Position numbers and translations under genes: made by a program
NCBI RefSeq assembly: GCF_015351475.1
Contig: NZ_JADKPR010000011.1
Location: forward strand, 62,001 to 126,000
From: Flavobacterium sp. HJJ
GTDB taxonomy: Bacteria; Bacteroidota; Bacteroidia; Flavobacteriales; Flavobacteriaceae
Direction: 5' to 3'
DNA: 64,000 bases
Shown: one piece after another, positions 8,867 through 16,542 of the stretch
How positions within the stretch are numbered: position 1 is the first letter of the stretch
Layout: the number at the start of each line of letters is the position of its first letter
Notes under the pieces: model-generated
Told to the model about the DNA's origin: nothing
The model's input: the letters and a program-made list of their open reading frames with translations, nothing else
The model's database searches: none

Positions 8867-9592
8867 ATGAACAGCTGCCTTGTTATAATTCCTACCTATA
8901 ACGAAATTGAAAACATCGAAAGCATTATCAGAGCTGTGCTCTCTCAACGCAAATCTTTCCATGTCTTGGTTATTGATGACAACTCTCCGGACCATACTGC
9001 AGATAAAGTAGCCACGCTTCAGGATGAGTATGGAGGCAGATTATTTTTAGAAGAAAGAACCAAAAAATCAGGCTTAGGAACAGCTTATGTTCACGGTTTT
9101 AAATGGGCACTAAAAAATAATTATGATTTTATTTTTGAAATGGATGCTGATTTTTCTCACAACCCTAATGATTTAGAGAAATTATACGATGCCTGCCATT
9201 TTGGAGATGCTGATCTGGCGATAGGTTCACGATATGTAACAGGAGTTAATGTCGTCAACTGGCCTTTAAGCCGTGTTTTGATGTCTTATTTTGCCTCAGT
9301 ATATGTACGTATAATTACCGGAATGAAAATACATGATGCAACCGCTGGTTTTGTATGTTATAAAAGGATAGTGCTCGAATCAATTAATCTGGATAAAATC
9401 AGATTTGTTGGTTATGCTTTTCAGATTGAAATGAAATACCGTACTTATTGTAAAAAATTATCCATTGCCGAAGTGCCGATTATTTTTACCGATAGGACTA
9501 AGGGTCAATCTAAGATGAGTAATTCGATAATAATTGAAGCTGTATTTGGTGTTATTTTGCTGCGTTTAAAAAAAATATTTAACAGTTTGTAA
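8867..9592 (+). CDS. Polyprenol monophosphomannose synthase, GT2 family
   Basis: A 241-residue GT-A glycosyltransferase of the DPM1-like GT2 branch, which transfers a sugar (usually mannose) from a nucleotide donor to a polyprenyl phosphate. Motifs in order are an N-terminal IIPTYNEIENI, VIDDNSPDHTAD for nucleotide binding, and the metal-binding EMDADFSHNP. The C-terminus lacks the membrane helices found in some relatives, so it is probably peripheral at the inner membrane. The dihydroorotase gene starts 12 nt downstream. Confidence 0.9.
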   Translation: MNSCLVIIPTYNEIENIESIIRAVLSQRKSFHVLVIDDNSPDHTADKVATLQDEYGGRLFLEERTKKSGLGTAYVHGFKWALKNNYDFIFEMDADFSHNPNDLEKLYDACHFGDADLAIGSRYVTGVNVVNWPLSRVLMSYFASVYVRIITGMKIHDATAGFVCYKRIVLESINLDKIRFVGYAFQIEMKYRTYCKKLSIAEVPIIFTDRTKGQSKMSNSIIIEAVFGVILLRLKKIFNSL

Positions 9593-9603
9593 AAGAATAT
9601 GCT

Positions 9604-10944
9604 ATGAATAGATATTTAATTAAAAATGCTAAAATAGTAAATGAAGGAGTTATTTTTGAAGGAGATGTTCTTATAGACAATGATCTTATAGTTGAGATTT
9701 CGGATAATATCAGCCTGAAATCATCTGACTGTATGATTATTGATGCCGAAGGAAATTATCTTATCCCTGGAGTTATAGATGATCAGGTGCATTTTAGAGA
9801 ACCTGGACTTACTCATAAAGGAGATATAGAATCCGAGTCCAGAGCTGCAGTTGCAGGAGGAATTACCTCTTTTATAGAACAGCCTAACACTGTTCCTAAT
9901 GCTGTTACCCAGCAAATTTTAGAAGAAAAATATCAAATCGCTTCTGAGAAGTCTTTTGCCAATTATTCTTTTATGATGGGTGCTACCAATGATAATCTGG
10001 AAGAAGTATTGAAAACCAATCCTAAAAATGTTGCTGGGATCAAAATATTCCTCGGCTCTTCTACTGGAAATATGCTGGTAGATAATGAAGCAGTACTGGA
10101 GAAGATATTTTCATGTACTTCGATGCTCATTGCGGTTCATTGTGAAGATGAACAGACTATCAAAGATAATTTAGAAAAATATAAAGAAGAATATGGCGAA
10201 GACGTTCCTGTAACGGCTCATCATCTTATCCGCAGTGAAGAGGCTTGTTATCTGTCTTCATCAAAAGCGATTGCTCTGGCTAAAAAAACAGGAGCAAGAC
10301 TGCATGTTTTTCATCTTTCTACAGCAAAGGAAATGGAACTGTTTACCAATAAAATTCCATTGGAAGAAAAAAAGATTACTGCCGAAGTCTGCGTGCATCA
10401 TTTATGGTTTACCAATGATGATTATGAAACTAAAGGCAATTTTATAAAATGGAATCCAGCTGTAAAAACTGCTAATGACCGAAAAGTGCTATGGGAAGCG
10501 CTGAATGACGGCCGTATTGATGTAATTGCTACCGATCACGCACCTCACACACTGGAAGAAAAACAGCAGAAATATCTGCAGGCTCCTTCGGGAGGTCCGC
10601 TGGTGCAGCACGCTCTTGTGGCAATGTTTGAAGCATATCATCAAGGAAAGATAAGTATTGAGAAAATCGTCGAGAAGATGTGTCATAATCCTGCTAAAAT
10701 TTTTAAAATTGAAAAAAGAGGGTTTATTAAGGAGGGGTATTATGCCGACTTGGTAATTATCAATTCAGGTCTGCCTTGGAGTGTGAAAAAAGAAAATATA
10801 CTTTCAAAATGCGGCTGGTCTCCTTTTGAAAAGTTTACTTTTAAATCTAGAGTTACGCATACTTTTGTTAATGGTAAGCTGGTGTATTCCGGGTTTAAAG
10901 TAAAAGATATCCGTGCTGGACAAAGAATCTTATTTGACCGATAA
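9604..10944 (+). CDS. pyrC: Dihydroorotase
   Basis: A 446-residue amidohydrolase catalysing carbamoyl-aspartate/dihydroorotate interconversion in pyrimidine synthesis. The motifs are VIDDQVHFREPG, the carboxylated-lysine region GIKIFLGSSTG, the metal histidines in AVHCED and HVFHLST, and the catalytic aspartate in ATDHAPHT. The metal-binding HxH reads QVH, so glutamine replaces the first histidine; I believe this is usual in Bacteroidota homologues but could not check. The gene sits between the glycosyltransferase (12 nt) and a DUF4296 lipoprotein (10 nt), so the three are probably one operon. Confidence 0.93.
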   Translation: MNRYLIKNAKIVNEGVIFEGDVLIDNDLIVEISDNISLKSSDCMIIDAEGNYLIPGVIDDQVHFREPGLTHKGDIESESRAAVAGGITSFIEQPNTVPNAVTQQILEEKYQIASEKSFANYSFMMGATNDNLEEVLKTNPKNVAGIKIFLGSSTGNMLVDNEAVLEKIFSCTSMLIAVHCEDEQTIKDNLEKYKEEYGEDVPVTAHHLIRSEEACYLSSSKAIALAKKTGARLHVFHLSTAKEMELFTNKIPLEEKKITAEVCVHHLWFTNDDYETKGNFIKWNPAVKTANDRKVLWEALNDGRIDVIATDHAPHTLEEKQQKYLQAPSGGPLVQHALVAMFEAYHQGKISIEKIVEKMCHNPAKIFKIEKRGFIKEGYYADLVIINSGLPWSVKKENILSKCGWSPFEKFTFKSRVTHTFVNGKLVYSGFKVKDIRAGQRILFDR

Positions 10945-10954
10945 TAAATAGAAT

Positions 10955-11524
10955 ATGAGAAAGATACTGTCTCTTTTTGTACTGGCTGTTTCATTTTTTA
11001 GCTGCAATAAGGATTTGGTTGAAAGGCCGGATAATCTTATTGATAAAAAGACGATGTCCGCTATTTTTTATGATATTTCGCTTTTGGATGCTATGAGATA
11101 TCAGGATCCTAATACGCTATATAAAAACGGAATCAATCCAAAGACGTATATTTTTACTAAATATAAAGTAGACAGCATTCAGTTTGCAAAAAGTAATGCT
11201 TATTACGCTTCTGATTATAGAGAATATAAAAAGATGTTTGATGAGATAAACGGCCGATTAAAGAAAGAGAAAGATGCAGTGGATCTGATTAATAAAAAAG
11301 CTGAAAAAAAGGAAGCAGCACTTAAAAAAGCAAAAGCAAAAAAAATACAGGATTCTATAAATAAAGTCAAAAAAGACAAAGAGTTAAAAATTAAAAAAGA
11401 AAAAGATTCTATTGAAAAGGCTAAAAAAGAGAAGGGATTAAAAACTAAAAAGAAAGATTCTCTAAATAAAACAAAAAAAGAAAAGAGTCTAAAGCATAAG
11501 AAAGCTGATAAAACTACAAAATAA
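10955..11524 (+). CDS. DUF4296 lipoprotein with lysine-rich tail
   Basis: 189 residues with lipobox FFSCN giving a lipid-anchored N-terminal cysteine. Residues up to about 105 match the DUF4296 pattern (LIDKKTMSAIFYDISLLDAM, then FTKYKVDSIQFAKSNAYYA). The remaining 80 or so residues are almost entirely lysine, alanine, aspartate, serine and glutamate in repeated K-x-KKDS- and KKEK-like words, predicted as a long charged helix or disordered tail. The function is unknown. It overlaps the convergent epimerase gene by 11 nt. Confidence 0.85.
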   Translation: MRKILSLFVLAVSFFSCNKDLVERPDNLIDKKTMSAIFYDISLLDAMRYQDPNTLYKNGINPKTYIFTKYKVDSIQFAKSNAYYASDYREYKKMFDEINGRLKKEKDAVDLINKKAEKKEAALKKAKAKKIQDSINKVKKDKELKIKKEKDSIEKAKKEKGLKTKKKDSLNKTKKEKSLKHKKADKTTK

Positions 11525-12503
11525 CAATTTCCTTTATATAATCATAAACGTCTGTGAATGTAAAATTCAAGGCGTTTTTTGTTTTTTCATTAGAATATAA
11601 ATCAGTTGAATAAGAAGATCTTGCAGTGGCTTTGCTAAGCTGTCTTCTTTTTCCAAAAAGGTTTGAAGCTATCCATTCCAAATTCGATAAACTGTTTATG
11701 ATAAAAGGGGTGGCATGATATTTTGGTCTTCTTACTTTTAAAGCATCAGCAATAGCGAATAAAAAGTCCTGAAACAAAATGTTTTGGCTAATGAGTGTGT
11801 AGCGTTCACCATGAATATTGCTTTCCATTAGTTCATACAATATATTTACAACATCAGTAACTGCTACAAAACCAGTAGATCCTTTAGTGTAGAAAGGCAG
11901 TTTATTTTTTACTTTCTTGAAAATTTCTCCGCTTCCCTGATCCCAAAAGCCGGGGCCGATAATTACGCCTGGGTTTACTATTACTACTTTCAGTCCTTCC
12001 TGCTGACCGCGCCAGATTTCCATTTCCGAACCGTATTTTGAAATCGCATAATCGCTGTGCAGTTTTTCGGGATTCCATTCGGTTTCTTCTGTAATGATAG
12101 ATTCATGCGCTGCTAAATCACCAAGTGCGGCTATAGAACTGACATGGCAGAGTTTTTGGATGTTATAATTCAGGCAAAAATTAACAATGTTTGCCGTGCC
12201 TTCAATGTTTGTTTTTCGGACAAGGTTTTCATCTTTTGGATCAAATGAAATTATAGCTGCGCAGTGATACACTTTGTCAATTCCCTGAAAAGCATTTTCT
12301 AAAGACGGAATGTCTAGAATATCAGCTTGAATCCATTCGATTAACTCGAAAAATGAGTTTTTTTTGTACAATGAAAACAGTGATTTTGTCTTTTGGATGT
12401 TATCCAAATTTCTATAAATAGCACGAACTTGCTCACCTTTTTTTGTTAAGTGAATTAAGAGATGCGCGCCCACTAAACCTGTTCCCCCTGTAACTAATAT
12501 CAT
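11514..12503 (-). CDS. NAD-dependent epimerase/dehydratase (extended SDR)
   Basis: A 329-residue extended short-chain dehydrogenase. It starts with the NAD(P)-binding GGTGLVGAHLL, has the acidic AIYRNLDN stretch after beta-2 and a catalytic YAISK (Y-x-x-x-K) after the HVSSIAALG serine strand. This fits nucleoside-diphosphate-sugar epimerases and dihydroflavonol-reductase-like enzymes; the substrate cannot be chosen from sequence. It is monocistronic and convergent with the DUF4296 gene. Confidence 0.88.
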   Translation of the reverse strand: MILVTGGTGLVGAHLLIHLTKKGEQVRAIYRNLDNIQKTKSLFSLYKKNSFFELIEWIQADILDIPSLENAFQGIDKVYHCAAIISFDPKDENLVRKTNIEGTANIVNFCLNYNIQKLCHVSSIAALGDLAAHESIITEETEWNPEKLHSDYAISKYGSEMEIWRGQQEGLKVVIVNPGVIIGPGFWDQGSGEIFKKVKNKLPFYTKGSTGFVAVTDVVNILYELMESNIHGERYTLISQNILFQDFLFAIADALKVRRPKYHATPFIINSLSNLEWIASNLFGKRRQLSKATARSSYSTDLYSNEKTKNALNFTFTDVYDYIKEIVIL

Positions 12504-12525
12504 ATTGACAAATGTAATAAGTTTA

Positions 12526-12558
12526 AAGTTTCTAAGTTTCTAAGTTTCTAAGTTTTTT
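12526..12558. repeat. Short tandem repeat, 8-bp unit
   Basis: Three consecutive AAGTTTCT units (12526-12549) are followed by a partial unit running into Ts. They lie between divergent genes, with simple ATTCATA repeats nearby. Slippage-prone, no function seen. Confidence 0.7.
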
Positions 12559-12640
12559 GTTGAAAGTTTTAGAACCCTTAAAATTGAGGAGTATGGTTTT
12601 GTTGACTCAATTCATAATTCATAATTTATAATTGAATCAC

Positions 12641-12648
12641 TATCTTTG
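12641..12648 (+). promoter_or_regulatory. -7 promoter element of tyrS
   Basis: TATCTTTG matches TAnnTTTG and lies 22 nt upstream of the ATG at 12671. It rules out the earlier in-frame ATG at 12632, which lies upstream of this promoter. Confidence 0.65.
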
Positions 12649-12670
12649 CTCAAAATTGATTTTTATAGAA

Positions 12671-13969
12671 ATGAAAAATATTATTTCCGAATTACAATGG
12701 CGCGGATTGGTTCACGATATCATGCCTGGAACCGAAGAACAGCTTTTAAAAGAAATGACAACGACTTATATTGGATTTGACCCTACGTCAGATTCACTGC
12801 ATATTGGGAGTCTGGTGCCGATTATTTTATTGGTTCACCTTAAAAATTTCGGACACAAACCAATAGCTTTGGTGGGTGGAGCTACAGGAATGATTGGAGA
12901 TCCTTCGGGAAAATCGGACGAGAGAAATTTATTGGATGAGGTTACTTTAAATAAAAATGTTGAAGGAATAAAAGGCGTTTTGTCTCGATTTTTGGACTTT
13001 AACGATACGGCAGCAAATGCGCCGGTTTTGGTAAATAACTACGATTGGATGAAAGGTTTGTCATTCATTAATTTTGCGCGTGACGTTGGTAAACGTATTA
13101 CGGTAAATTATATGATGGCCAAGGATTCTGTAAAGAAACGTTTGTCTGGTGAAGGCGAGGGAATGTCGTTTACGGAGTTTACCTACCAATTGATTCAAGG
13201 GTACGATTTCTATCATCTGCATAAAGAATACAATTGCTTACTGCAAATGGGAGGTTCAGATCAATGGGGAAATATCACTACTGGAACCGAATTGGTGCGC
13301 CGTATGAATGTAGGTGAAGAAGCCAAAGCTTTTGCAATGACCTGCCCGCTGATTACCAAAGCCGATGGTTCTAAATTCGGAAAGTCTGAAGGCGGAAACG
13401 TATGGCTGACTGCAGATAAAACTTCGGTTTATAAATTTTACCAGTTTTGGCTGAATACTACTGATGTTGATGCTGAAAAATATATAAAAATCTTTACTTT
13501 TTTAGGAAAAGAAGAAATAGAAGCTTTAATCGAAGAACATAAAACAGCTCCGCATTTACGAGTTTTACAAAGAAAGTTAGCTGAAGAAATTACAGTTTTT
13601 GTTCATTCGCAAGAAGAATTGGACAAGGCGATCAAAGCTTCGAATATTCTTTTCGGAAATGCGACAGCAGATGATTTGAAAGCTTTGGATGGAAAAACTT
13701 TTTTAGAAGTTTTTGACGGAGTTCCTCAAGCCGAAATTTCAAGAGTTGATATTGAGGCCGGAATCGAGATTATTTCCGTTCTGAACGAAAAAACAGGATT
13801 CTTCAAGTCAAACGGTGAAGCAAGAAGAGCTTTAACGGCGAATTCAATTTCTGTTAATAAAGAGAAAGTAAACGAAACGTTTGTGTTTTCGTCAAAAGAT
13901 TTAATCAATAATCAGTTTGTATTGTTGCAAAGCGGTAAGAAGAATTATTTTGTATTGAGAATTGTTTAG
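12671..13969 (+). CDS. tyrS: Tyrosyl-tRNA synthetase
   Basis: A 432-residue class I synthetase charging tRNA-Tyr. It shows the HIGH-equivalent LHIGSLVP after GFDPTSDS, the tyrosine-binding YQLIQGYDF and GGSDQWGNI stretches, and KFGKSEGG as the KMSKS loop. The C-terminal 70 residues ([20 protein letters not shown]) form an S4-like RNA-binding domain. The start at 12671 matches the usual N-terminus ([13 protein letters not shown]) and the promoter position. The gene is monocistronic. Confidence 0.96.
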   Translation: MKNIISELQWRGLVHDIMPGTEEQLLKEMTTTYIGFDPTSDSLHIGSLVPIILLVHLKNFGHKPIALVGGATGMIGDPSGKSDERNLLDEVTLNKNVEGIKGVLSRFLDFNDTAANAPVLVNNYDWMKGLSFINFARDVGKRITVNYMMAKDSVKKRLSGEGEGMSFTEFTYQLIQGYDFYHLHKEYNCLLQMGGSDQWGNITTGTELVRRMNVGEEAKAFAMTCPLITKADGSKFGKSEGGNVWLTADKTSVYKFYQFWLNTTDVDAEKYIKIFTFLGKEEIEALIEEHKTAPHLRVLQRKLAEEITVFVHSQEELDKAIKASNILFGNATADDLKALDGKTFLEVFDGVPQAEISRVDIEAGIEIISVLNEKTGFFKSNGEARRALTANSISVNKEKVNETFVFSSKDLINNQFVLLQSGKKNYFVLRIV

Positions 13970-13971
13970 TT

Positions 13972-14076
13972 GTTTAAGGGTTTAAAATGGTTTAAAAGTT
14001 TGAAATTGGCTTTACGACTTAGGTTTAACAACTTTAGACAATAATTAAACCTTTAAACAAAATATTAAACTTTTTT
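13972..14076. repeat. Low-complexity intergenic segment rich in GTTTAAA/TTTAAAC
   Basis: Several GTTTAA or GTTTAAA words in the first half are mirrored by TTTAAAC or TTAAAC words in the second half, giving a loose inverted layout. A similar segment lies at 30408-30548. I see no gene in it. Confidence 0.5.
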
Positions 14077-14078
14077 AG

Positions 14079-14150
14079 ACCACCATTAAATTACATCCGC
14101 GAATATCAGAATTATCAAAACGTCCCAATACCTCGTAAGAGCTTTTGGGA
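14079..14150. repeat. Direct repeat, left copy (duplicated gene 3' end)
   Basis: 72 bp matching 14698-14769 at 67 positions with no gaps. Read on the minus strand it still encodes the last 22 residues plus stop of the neighbouring LuxE-like gene (ending VLGRFDNSDIRGCNLMVV). It marks one edge of the toxin-antitoxin insert. Confidence 0.85.
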
Positions 14151-14236
14151 CTTTTTTGTTTGAAAGTTCTTTTTCTTTCATGTGGTGATTTGAGTGAAAT
14201 AATTGTCTAACTTTACTATATAAATATGTATGCACT

Positions 14237-14443
14237 ATGGGAACTCAATTTTTGACAGATGAAAAAGGCAAAAGAACGGCTGTCGTTATGCCTATAGAAA
14301 AATATAATAAATTGATTCAAAAATTAGAAGATTTAGAAGATGTTCGTTTGTATGATGAGGCCAAGAGAGATGATGATGGTTATCGGATTTCTATTGATGA
14401 AGCCTTTAAAATTATAGAAGAAAAACGAAAATCGTTAAAATAA
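14237..14443 (+). CDS. Type II antitoxin, Phd/YefM-like
   Basis: A 68-residue protein. The N-terminal FLTDEKGKRTAVVMPIEKYNKLIQKLED fits the Phd/YefM/RelB-type antitoxin fold, followed by a charged C-terminal helix that would wrap the toxin. Its stop overlaps the toxin start by one base (TAATG), which is typical of coupled TA translation. The pair lies wholly between two 72-bp direct repeats, suggesting it arrived as a unit. Such antitoxins usually repress their own promoter; an AT-rich stretch (14205-14235) just upstream is the likely promoter. Confidence 0.85.
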   Translation: MGTQFLTDEKGKRTAVVMPIEKYNKLIQKLEDLEDVRLYDEAKRDDDGYRISIDEAFKIIEEKRKSLK

Positions 14444-14697
14444 TGCCTTACACTATTGAATTTAGGAGTAAAGTTTTGAAGATATTAGTGAAAATTAATG
14501 AGCCAAATTATTCTGCAATCAAAAAAGAAATTTATGCTTTAGCAGACAATCCAAGACCTCAGGGCTATAGAAAGCTAAAGGGCAGAAAAGGATATCGTAT
14601 TCGAGTAGGTGATTATCGAGTGATTTATGAAATATTTGACAATATTCTTGTGATAGAAGTTATCGATTTAGGACATCGGAAAGATATTTACGATTAA
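14443..14697 (+). CDS. Type II toxin, RelE/ParE superfamily
   Basis: An 84-residue RelE/ParE-fold protein. YTIEFRSKVLKILVKI, the central RKLKGRKGYRIRVGDYRVIYEI strand and the C-terminal IEVIDLGHRKDIY are characteristic, with the basic RKL/R-x-R-x-GDYR residues expected for ribosome-dependent mRNA cleavage. Its stop codon overlaps the stop of the convergent LuxE-like gene by two bases, so the insertion ended almost exactly at that gene's end. Confidence 0.9.
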   Translation: MPYTIEFRSKVLKILVKINEPNYSAIKKEIYALADNPRPQGYRKLKGRKGYRIRVGDYRVIYEIFDNILVIEVIDLGHRKDIYD

Positions 14698-15674
14698 ACC
14701 ACCATCAAATTACAACCTCGAATATCAGAATTATCAAAACGTCCCAATACCTCGAAAGAGCTGTTGGGATATTTTTTGCCTAAATCCTGCGTAGCAATGA
14801 ACGAGCAGGAATTGATGTTGGCTAAATCAATGACGTTAATTCCGCCCGTTTTTCCGTCTTTTATGTAGGTCATAGCATCTTCGGTGTCGCGGATGTGTAT
14901 CTGCATCCAGGAAGGGCATTCAAATACGCCGTTTCCTAACGAATAAGCCTGAGATAACAGTTCGGTCATTCCGTATTCAGAATGTATGGCAGAAACGCCA
15001 AATCCGCTGCAAAGCTGTTCGTGCAGTTCTTCCCGAATCATTTCTTTACGTTTCCCTTTCATCCCGCCAGTTTCCATAATAATGGTGTGCTGCAGCTGGA
15101 ATGTTCTTTTTTCGATTAAATCCAATAAAGCATAGGTAACTCCAATTAGAATAACATTCTGTCCCGCTTCGTCCAGTTCAATGAGTTTTTGGATTAGTTC
15201 GTCATGATTGTTGAGGTAAAACCCGCTGCTGCTGTTATTGGTAAGCTGTATTAAATCTTCGACCATGTGTATTAATGATGAACCTTCTCTTTCCAGATAG
15301 GAAGGAAGCAGTGCCAGAATAACATAATCTTCAATATTTCCGTAAAATTGAGAGAAACCTTTGCGGTAGCTTTCTTCGTACACAGAAATATCGGTAACTA
15401 AATGCCTGCTGGTTATAGCTCCAGTTGTCCCGCTGCTGGTGAAAGTGGTCTGGATAGGCTCGCTGTTTGAGACAACATCATGGCTTTTGAAAAATTGTAT
15501 CGGTAAAAACGGAATCTGATGCAGTGACTTTACTTTCTGTGGATTTGTTTTCAGTAAATCGCAGAATTCCTTATAAACCAAATTGTTTTTATATTGATGG
15601 CGGAATACTTTTAAAGCTGTTTTTTCAAATTGTTTTTGACTCGAAATGGTAAATATGTCGCTGGCTGTAATCAA
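14694..15674 (-). CDS. LuxE-family acyl-protein synthetase-like protein
   Basis: About 326 residues of the acyl-protein synthetase (LuxE)/adenylate-forming superfamily. Visible motifs are the serine/threonine-rich P-loop-like FTSSGTTGA, an ETGGMKGKR segment, and HSEYGMTELLSQAYSLG, which matches the conserved YGxTE of adenylating enzymes. I place the start at TTG 15674: a TACCTTTG -7 element lies 8 nt upstream, and a longer frame to 15764 would run through the neighbouring gene's terminator. The acyl acceptor is unknown. The last 24 codons are also present as a second copy beyond the toxin-antitoxin pair. Confidence 0.8.
   Translation of the reverse strand: MITASDIFTISSQKQFEKTALKVFRHQYKNNLVYKEFCDLLKTNPQKVKSLHQIPFLPIQFFKSHDVVSNSEPIQTTFTSSGTTGAITSRHLVTDISVYEESYRKGFSQFYGNIEDYVILALLPSYLEREGSSLIHMVEDLIQLTNNSSSGFYLNNHDELIQKLIELDEAGQNVILIGVTYALLDLIEKRTFQLQHTIIMETGGMKGKRKEMIREELHEQLCSGFGVSAIHSEYGMTELLSQAYSLGNGVFECPSWMQIHIRDTEDAMTYIKDGKTGGINVIDLANINSCSFIATQDLGKKYPNSSFEVLGRFDNSDIRGCNLMVV
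14698..14769. repeat. Direct repeat, right copy (3' end of the LuxE-like gene)
   Basis: This copy is the intact 3' end of the minus-strand gene. It differs from 14079-14150 at five positions and bounds the 547-bp insert with its toxin-antitoxin genes. Confidence 0.85.
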
Positions 15675-15749
15675 GTTCTTTTTTTTGCAAAGGTATTGTT
15701 TTTCGATGCTTTTTTTAGTTTTGATGTTTATGGTTTTAAAAAAAAGGCA

Positions 15750-15781
15750 TAAAAAAAGTTCCACATAAAAATGGAACTTTT
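15750..15781 (-). terminator. Terminator of the type IX sorting-domain gene
   Basis: AAAAGTTCCA pairs with TGGAACTTTT, with a U-run on the minus strand. Confidence 0.75.
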
Positions 15782-15800
15782 GCTGCTGTATTGTGAAGAA

Positions 15801-16136
15801 TTACTGGACTATTAGTTTTCTGCTGCTAGTTGAACCTTCTTCTGTTATTTTTATGATATAAATCCCAGGGGATAAATTTGAGATATTTAGTTCTTTAGTG
15901 CTAATTGTAGTCTGCAGTACTTTTTTTCCTAAAACATCAAAGATGATGATCTCTTTTTCTGAGTCTTTCTTAGAAGTAATATAAACTTTACCGGTAGACA
16001 CAGGATTTGGGTACAAACTTAACCCTTCAATTGAAGAATCTTCTTGTGTCTTCGGCTGTTTATTATCTTGTGCCTGAGCACCAGTTGTAAAAAAAATAGC
16101 CACTAAGAGAGTAATATAAAAGTAGTTTTTTACCAT
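15801..16136 (-). CDS. Minimal type IX secretion (T9SS) C-terminal-domain protein
   Basis: 111 residues: a signal peptide (FYITLLVAIFFTTGAQAQ), about 16 polar residues, then a type A T9SS sorting domain from LSLYPNPVSTGKVYI through IIFDVLGKKVLQT to ISNLSPGIYIIKITEEG and a final SSRKLIVQ. The sorting domain normally sits at the end of a large secreted protein, but here there is almost no passenger. It may be a remnant, a decoy for the secretion machinery, or a small surface protein. It has its own terminator. Confidence 0.85.
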   Translation of the reverse strand: MVKNYFYITLLVAIFFTTGAQAQDNKQPKTQEDSSIEGLSLYPNPVSTGKVYITSKKDSEKEIIIFDVLGKKVLQTTISTKELNISNLSPGIYIIKITEEGSTSSRKLIVQ

Positions 16137-16179
16137 CAGCTTGAGTTTGTTACAGTAAAGATATAAAAAAGTTTAATAC

Positions 16180-16212
16180 AAAAAAAACATCCTATTGAAT
16201 TAGGATGTTTTT
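16180..16212 (-). terminator. Terminator downstream of the gene remnant
   Basis: AAACATCCTA pairs with TAGGATGTTT, with a U-run on the minus strand. It follows the fragment at 16233-16346, suggesting that the fragment was once a complete gene. Confidence 0.65.
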
Positions 16213-16232
16213 AATGTTTTTTTAACTGAAGT

Positions 16233-16346
16233 TTATTTTATTAAACTAACCCCGTCAACTGTAGTCCATGCTCCAGCTGTTAATGAAGCTCCCGATTCAG
16301 TTGTTGTTTTTGATAATAAAGGTCTAGTTAAATTAGTTTGTTTTCG
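16233..16346 (-). pseudogene. C-terminal gene fragment, no start codon
   Basis: An open stretch of 37 codons ends in TAA at 16233 and reads ...PLLSKTTTESGASLTAGAW then TTVDGVSLIK, a protein-like C-terminus. An in-frame stop lies at the upstream edge and no start codon is available, so this is the decayed end of a longer gene. The parent family is not recognised. The rest of the 16137-16542 gap holds two terminators and otherwise AT-rich sequence without a gene. Confidence 0.5.
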
Positions 16347-16481
16347 TTAGATAATTCATTGTAGCAAGTAAACTAAAGATTTCAAAAATTACGCCAAAAA
16401 ACATCTTAAATTTATAAGTATTTGAATTTATTATGTATTAATGAACGCTTTAAGAGAATATTTTTTTAGCATTATACTAAA

Positions 16482-16515
16482 CAAAAAATCCTTCGAAAAT
16501 ATTTCCGAAGGATTT
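16482..16515 (-). terminator. Terminator of the Pho-linked lipoprotein gene
   Basis: AAATCCTTCG pairs with CGAAGGATTT, with a U-run on the minus strand. Confidence 0.75.
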
Positions 16516-16542
16516 AATGCTGAATATTGTTTTAAGAACTTA

